This document shows positions 42,872 through 51,955 of a stretch of DNA of 64,000 nucleotides, piece after piece (position 1 is the stretch's first letter; each line of letters begins with the position of its first letter). The notes under the pieces are model-generated. The model worked only from the letters and a program-made list of their open reading frames with translations. It did no database searches and was not told the origin of the DNA. Location of the stretch: contig CAIQIQ010000081.1 of NCBI GenBank assembly GCA_903871935.1, forward strand, positions 62,001 to 126,000, written 5' to 3'. The translations under genes were made by a program, and so were the position numbers. This stretch comes from an uncultured Phycisphaerales bacterium. Lineage in GTDB: Bacteria; Planctomycetota; Phycisphaerae; Tepidisphaerales; Tepidisphaeraceae.

Positions 42872-44146
42872 ATGTTCAGATCAACGTACTCAAACCGATC
42901 CGTGATCTCCTCGGCGACGCCGGTGCGCCTCAATCCCTCAGTCGATATTTCCTTCACCGCGCTGGTCTATTTCGGCGCCACGCTCTTCATTGGCGTCGCC
43001 GCCATGAACTCCCAGACCAATCTGCTCTTCGGCGTGTTCGGGTTGATGATGGGAGTGCTGATCGTTGCCGGGTATATCAGCCGTTTCAGCCTGAAGAAGC
43101 TCGATATCCGCCGCGCCCTGCCCGATCAGCTCGTGGTCGGCCAACAGGCAACCATCGTATACTCTGTCGCCAACCGCAAACGTTTCTGGCCCAGCATCTC
43201 CGTTGCCGTCGGCGAGATCGATGGATGCGAAGCCTTCAACCGGCAGCCTTATGCTTACCTGATGCATGTGGCCGCACGTTTCAGCACGCAGCTCATTGTG
43301 CAGTTTCAGCCCAAGCGCCGTGGCGTTCACAATCTGGAGTCGTATCAGATCAGCACCAGTTTCCCGTTCGGCTTCATCCGACGCGCAGCCGTCTGCCGCC
43401 AGAAGGATACCATCGTCGTCCTGCCCGCCATCGCCAAGGTAGATCCCCACTTTCTATCGATGTGCATGTCCGCTGAAACCTCCGGTTCCCACATGCGCCC
43501 GCACCGTGGCGGCCATGATGAGTTCTACGGCGTCAAGGAATACCGCGGTGGTGAGAACCCCCGCCTGATTCACTGGAAGCGCTCTGCCCGTACCGGAACT
43601 TTGGTTGTCCGCGAGATGAGCCGCATTGCCCTGCCCCGCCTGCTCATCCTTGTCGACACCATGCGCGATCGCAGAGAGGACAATCCGCCCACCCGGGCTG
43701 AGATCGAAAAAGTCATCGCCATGGTGGCTTCGGCCGCCTCCTTTGCGCTGGATCGTGGCTATGCCGTGGGCCTCTGCGTCTGGTCCGGCGATTGGATCTT
43801 CATCCCGCCCAACGGCGGCAAACACCATCGTCGTGATCTGTTGTCCATCCTGGCCAAGCTCCCTGCTAACCCACGCGCCGACATGCTCGCGGGTATGGAT
43901 GTTGTTTTCCCCAGACTCGAGCATGGAACCACACTCGTCATCCTCACCGCTCGGGCCACCCCATCCAACATCGCGCCTCGCCATCGGGGTCATATTATCG
44001 TCCTCTCCAGCATCGACCCGACGGTGAATGGCCTGTTCCTCTTCCCGCCAACCGTCCTCTTCGATCACTGCATGCCCGTCGATCAGGATTCCCCGGGGTC
44101 CTCCAGCACGAGGCGCCGCAACCACGAAAGCCCCAGCCGTGTATGA
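42872..44146 (+). CDS. DUF58 membrane protein
   Basis: A protein of 424 residues. Unlike the first DUF58 in the window it has two N-terminal helices (VDISFTALVYFGATLFIGVAAM and LLFGVFGLMMGVLIVAGYIS). The DUF58 core is DEFYGVKEYRGGENPRLIHWKRSART, seen in parts as EFYGVKEYRGGENPR and LIHWKRSARTGTLVVRE, followed by LPRLLILVDTM. It is the middle gene of the MoxR-DUF58-TgpA operon and overlaps the next gene by 8 nt. Confidence 0.92.
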   Translation: MFRSTYSNRSVISSATPVRLNPSVDISFTALVYFGATLFIGVAAMNSQTNLLFGVFGLMMGVLIVAGYISRFSLKKLDIRRALPDQLVVGQQATIVYSVANRKRFWPSISVAVGEIDGCEAFNRQPYAYLMHVAARFSTQLIVQFQPKRRGVHNLESYQISTSFPFGFIRRAAVCRQKDTIVVLPAIAKVDPHFLSMCMSAETSGSHMRPHRGGHDEFYGVKEYRGGENPRLIHWKRSARTGTLVVREMSRIALPRLLILVDTMRDRREDNPPTRAEIEKVIAMVASAASFALDRGYAVGLCVWSGDWIFIPPNGGKHHRRDLLSILAKLPANPRADMLAGMDVVFPRLEHGTTLVILTARATPSNIAPRHRGHIIVLSSIDPTVNGLFLFPPTVLFDHCMPVDQDSPGSSSTRRRNHESPSRV

Positions 44147-46436
44147 CATCCGTCAATTCCGTCCGACATTCTACCTGGTGCTGATCCTCGCACTCGGAGG
44201 CTACGGCATTGCCCTCGAATCGCTGCCCCATTTTCTCGCCGGTGTCTTGCTTGCCATGCTCTATGCCCTGCTGGTATTCCGCGGGGTGACGTTTCTGATA
44301 CCGCGTCTGGTCGCCTCTGCCCTGGCCGTGCTCAGCGGCGTCTGGAACCTGTTGGGCCTGGTCCTCGGCACCACCAGCCCCATGCTGGCTATCAGCCAGT
44401 GGCTGTTCATGCTGGTACTGATCACCCTCTACTCTCGCCGCGACAACCGCGCCTATGGCCAGATGCTGGTGATGAGTCTGGTCCTGATGGTTGCCGGCGC
44501 CGTCAACAGCGCCAGCTTCCTCTTTGGCATCATCCTTATTCTCTACCTGTTCACCGCGCTTTACAGCTGTTTGCTGTTCCATCTCAAAGTAGAGTCCGAA
44601 CATGCGACCCGCGCTTACAACCTGACCGGCAGCCAGGCCCTGTCCGGCTCCCTGCGCCATGATCAGCGGCACTTCAATCGCTCGATGCGCCGGCTTGCCA
44701 CCCTCGTCTGCTCCGTCGCGGTCACCTCGGGCCTGTTGGTCTTCCTGCTCTTCCCGCGATCGCATGTTTCTGCCGCATTTGCCATGGCGGCACAAGGACG
44801 CCAGGGCACTTCCCTCACCGGCTTCTCCGAACGGATGGGGTTTGACCAGATCGCCAAGATCACCCAGAACGACGAGGTCATCGCCGATGTCTCACTATCC
44901 GAGAACGGCAACCCGCTGCCCCCGTCAGACATCTATCTCCGCGGCATGACTCTCGATGTCTACACCGGCGGCTCCAAACCTCCATCGCGGCAGCACGACT
45001 ACCAGTGGATCCGCAGCACCGAAAGCCGCGAGAGACCTGTGCAATACCATTTGGCCCCCGGCCAATGGCAATCGCTGACCTCCACCCGTGGGGCAAGGCA
45101 GATCCACCAGACCGTCCTTCTCCAGCCTACCGGCACATCCACGCTCTTCGCTCTAAATGGTATCTCCTCCATTGCCGCCGATGCCGGCTCGGACGTGCGG
45201 TATTTCACCACGGACGGATCCCTGCGCGTTTCCGATTTGTCCCATGCGGCCCTCCGCTATGACGCCATCAGCACCGGCGAGCCCCCTCCCCCTCTGCCTC
45301 TACGCATGTCCGATCCCGAGTCTCGACTCAGTCGTCTTGCCTCCTCGCGCATTGACCCCGCCATCGCCACATACGCCTCCCGTCCGGACGTCAGCGGTTC
45401 CGATGCCAACGGCTCTTTCGCCGTCCAGCGCGACAAAAACAGCGCCGTACCCACGGCCCTGGATGAAAAGATCGCCGCGGCGATCTGCCACCACCTCCAA
45501 TCCGATTTCAAGTACACGCTTGACCTCACCGACATCGTTCGAGATCCGAGCAAGGATCCCCTCGTCCAGTTCCTCAATGACTTCAAACGCGGCCACTGCG
45601 AGTACTTCGCCGGCGCCATGACCGTGATGTGCCAGTCGCTGGGCCTCACCGCCCGCGTGGTCATCGGCTTCCACGCCGCGGCTGATGATTACAACGCCGT
45701 TGGGGGCTATTACGTCATCCGCCAGTCACACGCCCATGCCTGGGTCGAAGTACTCACACCGCAAGGCTGGAAATCGTTCGACCCGACCACCGGCAACTCC
45801 TCCTACACTCCCCCGACTATCCGCGGCATGTTCGGCCCCTTTGCCGATTTCTTCGATTATCTCCAATACAAGTGGGCTTCGTCGGTGGTGATCTATGACA
45901 ACCGCAATACGTCCGTCATCGACAATGTCCGCTCAGGCATCAGCGCCTCGCTGGAGCATGGCCATCGCATGCTCGATTCGGCTCAGCAGTATATGCATTC
46001 TGAACAGGGCTTGCGTGCCTCTGCCCGTATTCTGGTCGCCGTGATCATTATCCTTGCGACCGGCCTCCTGCTGACCATTGCCATCTACCTCATCGCGCGC
46101 CGGCGGCTGAATCTTCGGGCCCAGCGCATCGGTCTGGGCGCTCTGCCTTCGCAAGATCGGCTGCGCCTCGCCAGACAGTTGCGCTTCTACGATGATCTTC
46201 TGCAACTGCTGGCACGCCAGCGCATCGGCCGGCCGCCCCATCTCACTCCGCGCGAATTCGCCGGCAGCCTTGGCTTCCTTCCCTCTGAGGTCTATACCAA
46301 AGTTGGCCAGATCACCGAGGTCTTCTATCGCGTCCGCTACGGCGACCAGCCGCTGGCCACTCACGAACTGCACCAGGTCGATTCGGTCATCGCCGATATC
46401 GACGCCAAACTCAGCGTCCAGCGCCCGCGCGCATAA
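44139..46436 (+). CDS. TgpA-like transglutaminase membrane protein (DUF3488)
   Basis: A protein of 765 residues. The N-terminus has about five helices, and one more precedes the periplasmic part. The transglutaminase core shows Cys487 in RGHCEYFAGAM, His533 in SHAHAWVEV and Asp548 in SFDPTTG. A C-terminal helix (LVAVIIILATGLLLTIAIYLIA) is followed by a cytoplasmic DUF4129-like tail (PPHLTPREFAGSLGFLP). The most likely start is GTG 44139, overlapping DUF58; the frame is open further upstream but inside that gene. The TgpA family is essential in some bacteria, but its substrate is unknown. Confidence 0.9.
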   Translation: MYDIRQFRPTFYLVLILALGGYGIALESLPHFLAGVLLAMLYALLVFRGVTFLIPRLVASALAVLSGVWNLLGLVLGTTSPMLAISQWLFMLVLITLYSRRDNRAYGQMLVMSLVLMVAGAVNSASFLFGIILILYLFTALYSCLLFHLKVESEHATRAYNLTGSQALSGSLRHDQRHFNRSMRRLATLVCSVAVTSGLLVFLLFPRSHVSAAFAMAAQGRQGTSLTGFSERMGFDQIAKITQNDEVIADVSLSENGNPLPPSDIYLRGMTLDVYTGGSKPPSRQHDYQWIRSTESRERPVQYHLAPGQWQSLTSTRGARQIHQTVLLQPTGTSTLFALNGISSIAADAGSDVRYFTTDGSLRVSDLSHAALRYDAISTGEPPPPLPLRMSDPESRLSRLASSRIDPAIATYASRPDVSGSDANGSFAVQRDKNSAVPTALDEKIAAAICHHLQSDFKYTLDLTDIVRDPSKDPLVQFLNDFKRGHCEYFAGAMTVMCQSLGLTARVVIGFHAAADDYNAVGGYYVIRQSHAHAWVEVLTPQGWKSFDPTTGNSSYTPPTIRGMFGPFADFFDYLQYKWASSVVIYDNRNTSVIDNVRSGISASLEHGHRMLDSAQQYMHSEQGLRASARILVAVIIILATGLLLTIAIYLIARRRLNLRAQRIGLGALPSQDRLRLARQLRFYDDLLQLLARQRIGRPPHLTPREFAGSLGFLPSEVYTKVGQITEVFYRVRYGDQPLATHELHQVDSVIADIDAKLSVQRPRA

Positions 46437-46478
46437 GCCCTCTGCATGCCGGGCGGCCCGTAGTCCAGCATTCTCCCA

Positions 46479-47840
46479 TCACGCCGATTGTTTCTGCGGC
46501 TTGAAACCGTTGAATGTCTGAGGTGTCTCGTACACGATGGAGCGGGCAATGCTGATGGCATCTTCAAAACTATACTGCCCTTGCTCGATCTTCTGAGCCA
46601 GCACCGACGCAAGCTGCTTGCGAATGAGGAATGCCTTGCCGTAGGTCCACTCGATGCAGTACGCATCCGAGAAGAATCCAACGTGCTTGTTCACCGGAAC
46701 CATATCCAGCCGCTGGCACATCACCTGGCGCATGGCATCGGGATTGAAGTTGTGCCACCACACGCCGGCGAGGCTCAGGTTGGGCAGCTCGCGAGCCATG
46801 GTGCACAGAGTCTGGTCGGCATGCCGGCTGGCCACAAAGCACTGGAAACGCAGCTTTGAGTGCCGGCCGATCATCTCCGCCACCTGCCGCAGCGTCGTCT
46901 GCCGCATGAAGCTGCCCGTCTCATACGGCAGCGGCTCGGCCGCAAAGCTGAACTGGTACACCAGCTTGTCGGCAAGCTTCGCCTCCAGCTCGGTGAGGAA
47001 ATGCTCCTGGATATACGAGACGTAGATATCACGTTCCGACTCGCCCGCCTGCCCCCGACGGGCAATGGCGGCCTCCATTTCGGCATCGGTAACGTTGCGG
47101 TAGTTGATGTCCGTGGAGATATGCGTTGCCATTGAAACGCACATGTCTGTCGGAATGACACTGACATAGTGCTTGATGGCGGCATGAACATCCGCCAGGC
47201 TGCGGATCACGCGCTCCGTCGCCGGGCGCGTGCCCGAACCGATGGGCGCTGGGCTTTCCGGGGGACGGCCCCAGGTGCGCTCCAGGTCATACAGCGCGGT
47301 ATCGAACTCACCCCACTGGCAGCGGGCGAACATGCCCCATTCCAGCGTGTACTGGAAGAGATTGTCATCGTTCTTGCCCCAGCGCCGCGCCAGTTCCGTA
47401 CTGCTGCGCTGGATATTGAGCTTATTGATCACCGAGTAATGCCACGCGCGGTCATCGCTTCGCTCGCGGATGATCGCATCCAGCTTCTTCCAGTTGGACG
47501 CCGTGATCGGCTCATTCCAGTTATACAGATCGCGCAGGATCGTCCGCACACCCCAGAAAACGTGCGTGTTGCGAATGGACTGCAGATAGGGCAATGCTTC
47601 CTGCACGCGCTGATGGCCCTCTTCCAATGTCGGGAAGCCCGGATACTCCGTCAGGCGCTTGCCGCTAGGACAGCCGGCACCGTAGAGATCGCTGACGACA
47701 AAGTGGTACAGGAGGATATCGTGCAGCCCGCGGGCTCCCAGCCGCCCGGCGACAAGGTGAGTGTGAATATCAATCATCGGAAGCTCGGCCAGAGCCCCCA
47801 TGACTTTGTCCATCAACGCTGTGGTTTGCATCGTCGACAT
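46479..47840 (-). CDS. Uronate-isomerase-like amidohydrolase (UxaC family)
   Basis: A protein of 453 residues, close to UxaC length. It opens with the amidohydrolase metal motif PMIDIHTHLVAGRLGARGLHDIL and continues with the FWGVRTILRDLYNW segment, VWWHNFNPDAMRQVMCQRLDMVP and FSDAYCIEWTYGKAFLIRK, all in the order seen in the glucuronate/galacturonate isomerase group. It would turn an aldouronate into a ketouronate. GGAAAGGAA precedes the ATG. It is the last gene of a three-gene minus-strand unit with an aldolase and a sugar kinase; no uronate reductase or dehydratase is present. Confidence 0.82.
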   Translation of the reverse strand: MSTMQTTALMDKVMGALAELPMIDIHTHLVAGRLGARGLHDILLYHFVVSDLYGAGCPSGKRLTEYPGFPTLEEGHQRVQEALPYLQSIRNTHVFWGVRTILRDLYNWNEPITASNWKKLDAIIRERSDDRAWHYSVINKLNIQRSSTELARRWGKNDDNLFQYTLEWGMFARCQWGEFDTALYDLERTWGRPPESPAPIGSGTRPATERVIRSLADVHAAIKHYVSVIPTDMCVSMATHISTDINYRNVTDAEMEAAIARRGQAGESERDIYVSYIQEHFLTELEAKLADKLVYQFSFAAEPLPYETGSFMRQTTLRQVAEMIGRHSKLRFQCFVASRHADQTLCTMARELPNLSLAGVWWHNFNPDAMRQVMCQRLDMVPVNKHVGFFSDAYCIEWTYGKAFLIRKQLASVLAQKIEQGQYSFEDAISIARSIVYETPQTFNGFKPQKQSA

Positions 47841-47890
47841 TGTGTTACGTTCCTTTCCTGTTCTGCTTTACAAGTGTGCCCGATTTCAAC

Positions 47891-48745
47891 TCATGCCTTC
47901 CCAACCGCACCGGTTGCCCGCAGCCAGCGCTCGATCACTTCCTCCAGCGCCGCCGTGGCCACCGCCATGGTCGTTGGCACCCACTGCTGCTTCGCCCCCT
48001 GCCACTGTTTCATGAGGGCATTCCGCACCGTTGTCACCAGATCCGTCGCCACATTGACCTTTGCCATCCCCAGCGAGATCGCCCGCCGCAGATCCTCCGC
48101 CGGCGTGCCCGATCCGCCATGCAGCACCAGCGGCACGCTCACCGCCTTGCGGATGGCGGCCAACCGGTCAAAATCAAACCGCGGCAGGCGCGTGTAATGT
48201 CCATGGGCATTGCCAATGGAAATCGCCAGCACATCCACACCAGTGGCTTCCACATAGGCAACCGCTTCTTCCGGTTGTGTCAGCGTCGATTCCCTATCCG
48301 ACTCCACCGACATGGTATCGGCCTTTCCGACATGGCCAATCTCACCCTCCACCGTCACACCCTTCGGCCGGCAGTGTTTCACCACCTCGCGCAGCGCATT
48401 GACATTCTCATCCCACGGCTTCGTCGAATAGTCCAACATCGCGGACGTATATCCCGCCGCCAGGCACTCATCCACCAGTTCCAGTGAATCGCCATGATCC
48501 AGGTGCAGCGCCGCGGGCACTGGATACTTCTTGATCAGGTGCCGCGTAATCGCCGCCAGCACATCCGGCCGGACCAGGGGAAACTCCCCCGGGCCGCTCA
48601 TCACGATCACCGGCGCCTTCAGCTTCGCCGCGGTCTTAAGCACCATCTCTGTAGATTCGGCGTTCCAACTGCAGAACGCCGGTATGGCGTAACCTTCTTT
48701 GTACGCCTTGGCCATCAACACCGACATCGGAAGCAAATCACCCAT
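47891..48745 (-). CDS. Class II fructose-bisphosphate/tagatose-bisphosphate aldolase family
   Basis: A protein of 284 residues of the zinc aldolase family (GatY/KbaY/FbaA). Seen are HLDHGDSLELVDECLAAGYTSAMLD, in parts ALHLDHGDS (catalytic Asp and Zn His) and AGYTSAMLDYS, then EGEIGHVG, ISIGNAHGHY and the phosphate loop LVLHGGSGTP followed by KVNVATDL. It splits a ketose bisphosphate or similar into two trioses. The size is that of GatY rather than the longer FbaA. AAGGA precedes the ATG. It lies 29 nt after the kinase and 50 nt before the isomerase. Confidence 0.92.
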   Translation of the reverse strand: MGDLLPMSVLMAKAYKEGYAIPAFCSWNAESTEMVLKTAAKLKAPVIVMSGPGEFPLVRPDVLAAITRHLIKKYPVPAALHLDHGDSLELVDECLAAGYTSAMLDYSTKPWDENVNALREVVKHCRPKGVTVEGEIGHVGKADTMSVESDRESTLTQPEEAVAYVEATGVDVLAISIGNAHGHYTRLPRFDFDRLAAIRKAVSVPLVLHGGSGTPAEDLRRAISLGMAKVNVATDLVTTVRNALMKQWQGAKQQWVPTTMAVATAALEEVIERWLRATGAVGKA

Positions 48746-48774
48746 CAGAGTATCCTTATATGGTAAAGATAGAT

Positions 48775-49728
48775 TTATCGTAATTGCGCGGTCTTGAGAA
48801 ACTCCTGGAGTTGCGACAACGTTGGTATCCCCGTCTGCCCGCCTGGGCGAGTTGCCTTCATCGCCGCCGCGGCCGAAGCAAAACGGATGCGCTCCGGCAA
48901 CGCCATGCCGCGGGCCACTGCCGTCGCATAGGCGCCATGAAACACATCACCACATCCCGTGGTATCCACCACTTCGACAGCAAATGCTTTCTGATGCTGA
49001 GGGTTGCCCGCCATGCCTTCATCCAAGTACCAGCACCCGTTTGCGCCGCAGGTTACCACGACCGCTTTCCGCCCGGCCGCCCACAAGGCCTTGGCAGCAT
49101 CAGATGCGTTATTCGCTCGTGTCAGATGCAGCGCAAAGTCCTGCGACAACACCAGGTGATCGACCGCCGCCAGCACCTGCCCAAACAGCGGATCGCTGTC
49201 ATCCTCCATGTCAGCCACAATCGCCACACCGTTCTTCCGGGCAATCGTCGCCGCCCGCAGATTCCCCTTCATTCCATATTGATCGATAAAGATCACACGG
49301 GCCGAGGCCAGCGTAGCCTCATCCGGCCGCGTATCGTGCGCACCCAACAGGGTTCCGAACTGGAAATAGATCGTCCTGGCCCCATCCGCCGCGACGGCGA
49401 TCCGCGAATGCACCGGCGCCGCCGCCGAATCCCGTACAATCGTCGCCGTCTCAATGCCTTCGCGTACCAACGTCGCCTCAACGAAGTGAGAAAGATCATC
49501 CTCACCCAGCATCCCGGCAAATGCGCACCGGGCTCCCAGCCGCGATGCCGCCACCAGCGCAGTCGCCGTCAACCCGCCACATTGTCGCTCTGACCGCAAC
49601 ACTCGCGCCTTGCCGTCGGCCGGCGGAATCGCCTGCACATACAGCAGTTCATCAACCGCCGTGCACCCCAGCCCCAGCACATCCAGCCGCCGTCGAGCAA
49701 CATCTACAGTATTGGAAACCACTGACAT
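48775..49728 (-). CDS. PfkB-family carbohydrate kinase
   Basis: A protein of 317 residues. The N-terminal block DVLGLGCTAVDELLYV and the GGLTATALVAASRLGARCAFAGMLGEDD segment (in parts GGLTATALVAASRLGA and FAGMLGEDDL) are followed by the C-terminal signature VVDTTGCGDVFHGAYATAV with the catalytic Asp. The sugar substrate is not readable; ribokinase, KDG kinase and tagatose/fructose 1- or 6-kinase all have this shape. First gene of the sugar unit. An in-frame start at 49773 exists; ATG 49728 is closer to the conserved domain. Confidence 0.9.
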   Translation of the reverse strand: MSVVSNTVDVARRRLDVLGLGCTAVDELLYVQAIPPADGKARVLRSERQCGGLTATALVAASRLGARCAFAGMLGEDDLSHFVEATLVREGIETATIVRDSAAAPVHSRIAVAADGARTIYFQFGTLLGAHDTRPDEATLASARVIFIDQYGMKGNLRAATIARKNGVAIVADMEDDSDPLFGQVLAAVDHLVLSQDFALHLTRANNASDAAKALWAAGRKAVVVTCGANGCWYLDEGMAGNPQHQKAFAVEVVDTTGCGDVFHGAYATAVARGMALPERIRFASAAAAMKATRPGGQTGIPTLSQLQEFLKTAQLR

Positions 49729-49934
49729 AGTAATGATGGATGGGGAGAGTAAACGAAACCCGACGCAGGTCAATTGGCAGGCGATGAGCGCTTGGCACCG
49801 CGAGCGGCAACTGGGGCAGATTGGTTACAGACTCCTCCAGGGAGCACATGCGTTTGCTCTGAGAGTTCTGGCGATAGACAAGCCGTACTCTGTACGTAAC
49901 ATAGGGCACTGCTTCGGCAAAAGGATGCCCGCCC

Positions 49935-51905
49935 ATGGCACGCCCCTTGTTCCGCATCAGACTGTTCCACGAGGACTGGTCCGCATTCCCAATCGGTCCC
50001 CTGTCCGCGGATGAGACCGCACGCGGCGAATACATGTGCGGCGTGGTGCCCGATGCGCCTCACGGCTGGTATCAGACCGGCCGGGAACTCAACGTGTCCG
50101 CACCTGCGGACAAAGATGCCTCCTTCTGGCGCGTGCGCGCTGGCCAGAATGGCCGCGCCATAGTCCAGCCCGCTGTCACTGCTGGCGAATGCCTGATCCT
50201 CACGACCGGACCACGGCCCTGGCGCGACATCTGCGTACAAGCCCGCGTGCGGGCTTCCGGTGCGCGAGCCGGCGGCATCATCGCACGGTATCGGACAAGC
50301 CGGGATTTCTACGCCCTGGTCCTCGAGCACGGGATGCTAAAGCTTCTGCGCCGCCTCAACGGCATCTACACGATCCTGGCATCCGTCGCAGTCTCTGCGG
50401 CCGCCACGCGAGCAGCCCTATGGGAACTGGCCTGCCAAGGGAATCACCTCAGCGCACGGGTGGGCGGGCGCAAACTGCTGGCCGCGATCGATGGGGCCAT
50501 CCCGACCGGGGGCGCTGGCATCCTGGGCAACGGCCCGATAACGACGGGACCGATCACGATCTTGTCCAATTCGGCGGAGCGGGAACGGATCGTGCGGCTT
50601 GAACAGCGTGATCGCGCTCGGCTGACCAGCACGCGGCGGAGATTCCCCAGCGCGCAACTGGTCGCCGAAATCGATGTGCGCGGCCTCGCCTGCGGCCGGC
50701 AGATCCGATTCGCCGATTTGGACGGCGACGGCCGCGCGGAAATCCTGCTCGCCGTGCCGACCGCCCGAAACGGCGGCGCCGCGATCGCACGCATCACCGC
50801 CCTGGACCTGGACGGCCGCACCCTATGGCAGCGCGGACCATGGCCCGCCGATGCGCGCCACCTGACCACCGACCTGCCCCTGCAGGCCGCCGTTCGACAG
50901 GGCCACATGGAGGTCGTGGCCGCCCTCGGGCATGAGCTTCACATTCTCGATCCCCTGACCGGCAAGACTCGCCGGCGCGTACCGCTTCCTCGCGTCCCCA
51001 AAGACCCACCCTTCGCGGAACTCTATAACGAGGCCCCATCCGTCGGCGGAAGACCGCTTCAAGCCAACTGCCTGAGGCTCTGCAATGCGCTTGGAAACGG
51101 ACCTCATGACGACATCCTCATCAAAAACCATCATCATCACGCCTGGCTTCTGGATGGACGCACGCTCAGGCCCGCGTGGCACTACCGGTGCAACCTGGGC
51201 CACTTTCCTTACACCGCGGACCTTGATGGCGACGGCCACGATGAATTCTTTCTTGGTTACGCGCGCGCAGACCGACACGGCCACCTACGGTGGCAGCTCC
51301 ACCTTGGTGACCACGCGGACGGGACTTTCGCCTACAGGGACGAAGCGGGCCGCCTGCACATCCTGCACGCCGCCGGGGACGTGGGACTTGTGGACGACAT
51401 CGAAGGGATGGGCTGGCGGGAGATCGCCCTCGGTCACGTGCAGCACCTGTCCGTGGCCGATTTCTGCCCCGACCGGCCCGGGCTGGAACGGCTGGCAGTA
51501 ACCTACTGGAACGGCCCGGGCATCATCGCGCTGCTGGACCACGCCAATCGGGTCATCCGCACCACCGAGCGAGTGAATGCTGGCGCTGTGTGCCAGCCGG
51601 TCAACTGGACCGGCGACGGCCGCGAACTGATCGCCTTCTCGCCGCGGCGCGGCGACGGCGGCCTGTGGGATGAGCATTTCGACCTCGTGGTGCCCCTGCC
51701 TGACACAGACCGGCCAGCGCAGTGCATGGAGGTACATGACATGCTCGGCTTGGGCGTCGACCAACTCATCGTGTGGGATGACACCCGGCTGCAAGTCTAC
51801 GCCCCGTCATTCCAGCCAAGCGGCGGCCGACGCTACGCTCCTCAGCGACCCGCCCCCAACTGGTCGAACTACCAGGTTAATTTCTCCCTGCCGGCCTGGC
51901 GCTAA
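49935..51905 (+). CDS. Rhamnogalacturonan-lyase-like propeller protein with N-terminal LamG/DUF1080-like domain
   Basis: A protein of 656 residues. Residues 1-210 resemble a concanavalin-like domain (GGIIARYRTSRDFYALVLEHG). Residues 240-656 form an FG-GAP-like propeller with Ca-type loops ADLDGDGRAEIL and ADLDGDGHDEFFLG, and a tail IVWDDTRLQVYAPS then NWSNYQVNFSLP that resembles PL11 rhamnogalacturonan lyases. A run of four His follows ILIKN. AAAGGA precedes the ATG. There is no signal peptide, so it seems cytoplasmic. It is divergent from the sugar operon, in line with breakdown of uronate-containing oligomers. The lyase assignment is inference. Confidence 0.65.
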   Translation: MARPLFRIRLFHEDWSAFPIGPLSADETARGEYMCGVVPDAPHGWYQTGRELNVSAPADKDASFWRVRAGQNGRAIVQPAVTAGECLILTTGPRPWRDICVQARVRASGARAGGIIARYRTSRDFYALVLEHGMLKLLRRLNGIYTILASVAVSAAATRAALWELACQGNHLSARVGGRKLLAAIDGAIPTGGAGILGNGPITTGPITILSNSAERERIVRLEQRDRARLTSTRRRFPSAQLVAEIDVRGLACGRQIRFADLDGDGRAEILLAVPTARNGGAAIARITALDLDGRTLWQRGPWPADARHLTTDLPLQAAVRQGHMEVVAALGHELHILDPLTGKTRRRVPLPRVPKDPPFAELYNEAPSVGGRPLQANCLRLCNALGNGPHDDILIKNHHHHAWLLDGRTLRPAWHYRCNLGHFPYTADLDGDGHDEFFLGYARADRHGHLRWQLHLGDHADGTFAYRDEAGRLHILHAAGDVGLVDDIEGMGWREIALGHVQHLSVADFCPDRPGLERLAVTYWNGPGIIALLDHANRVIRTTERVNAGAVCQPVNWTGDGRELIAFSPRRGDGGLWDEHFDLVVPLPDTDRPAQCMEVHDMLGLGVDQLIVWDDTRLQVYAPSFQPSGGRRYAPQRPAPNWSNYQVNFSLPAWR

Positions 51906-51955
51906 AGGCCGCGTGGCGCAGTCCCGCAGACGCACCGCCACAGAAATCACGCCGC

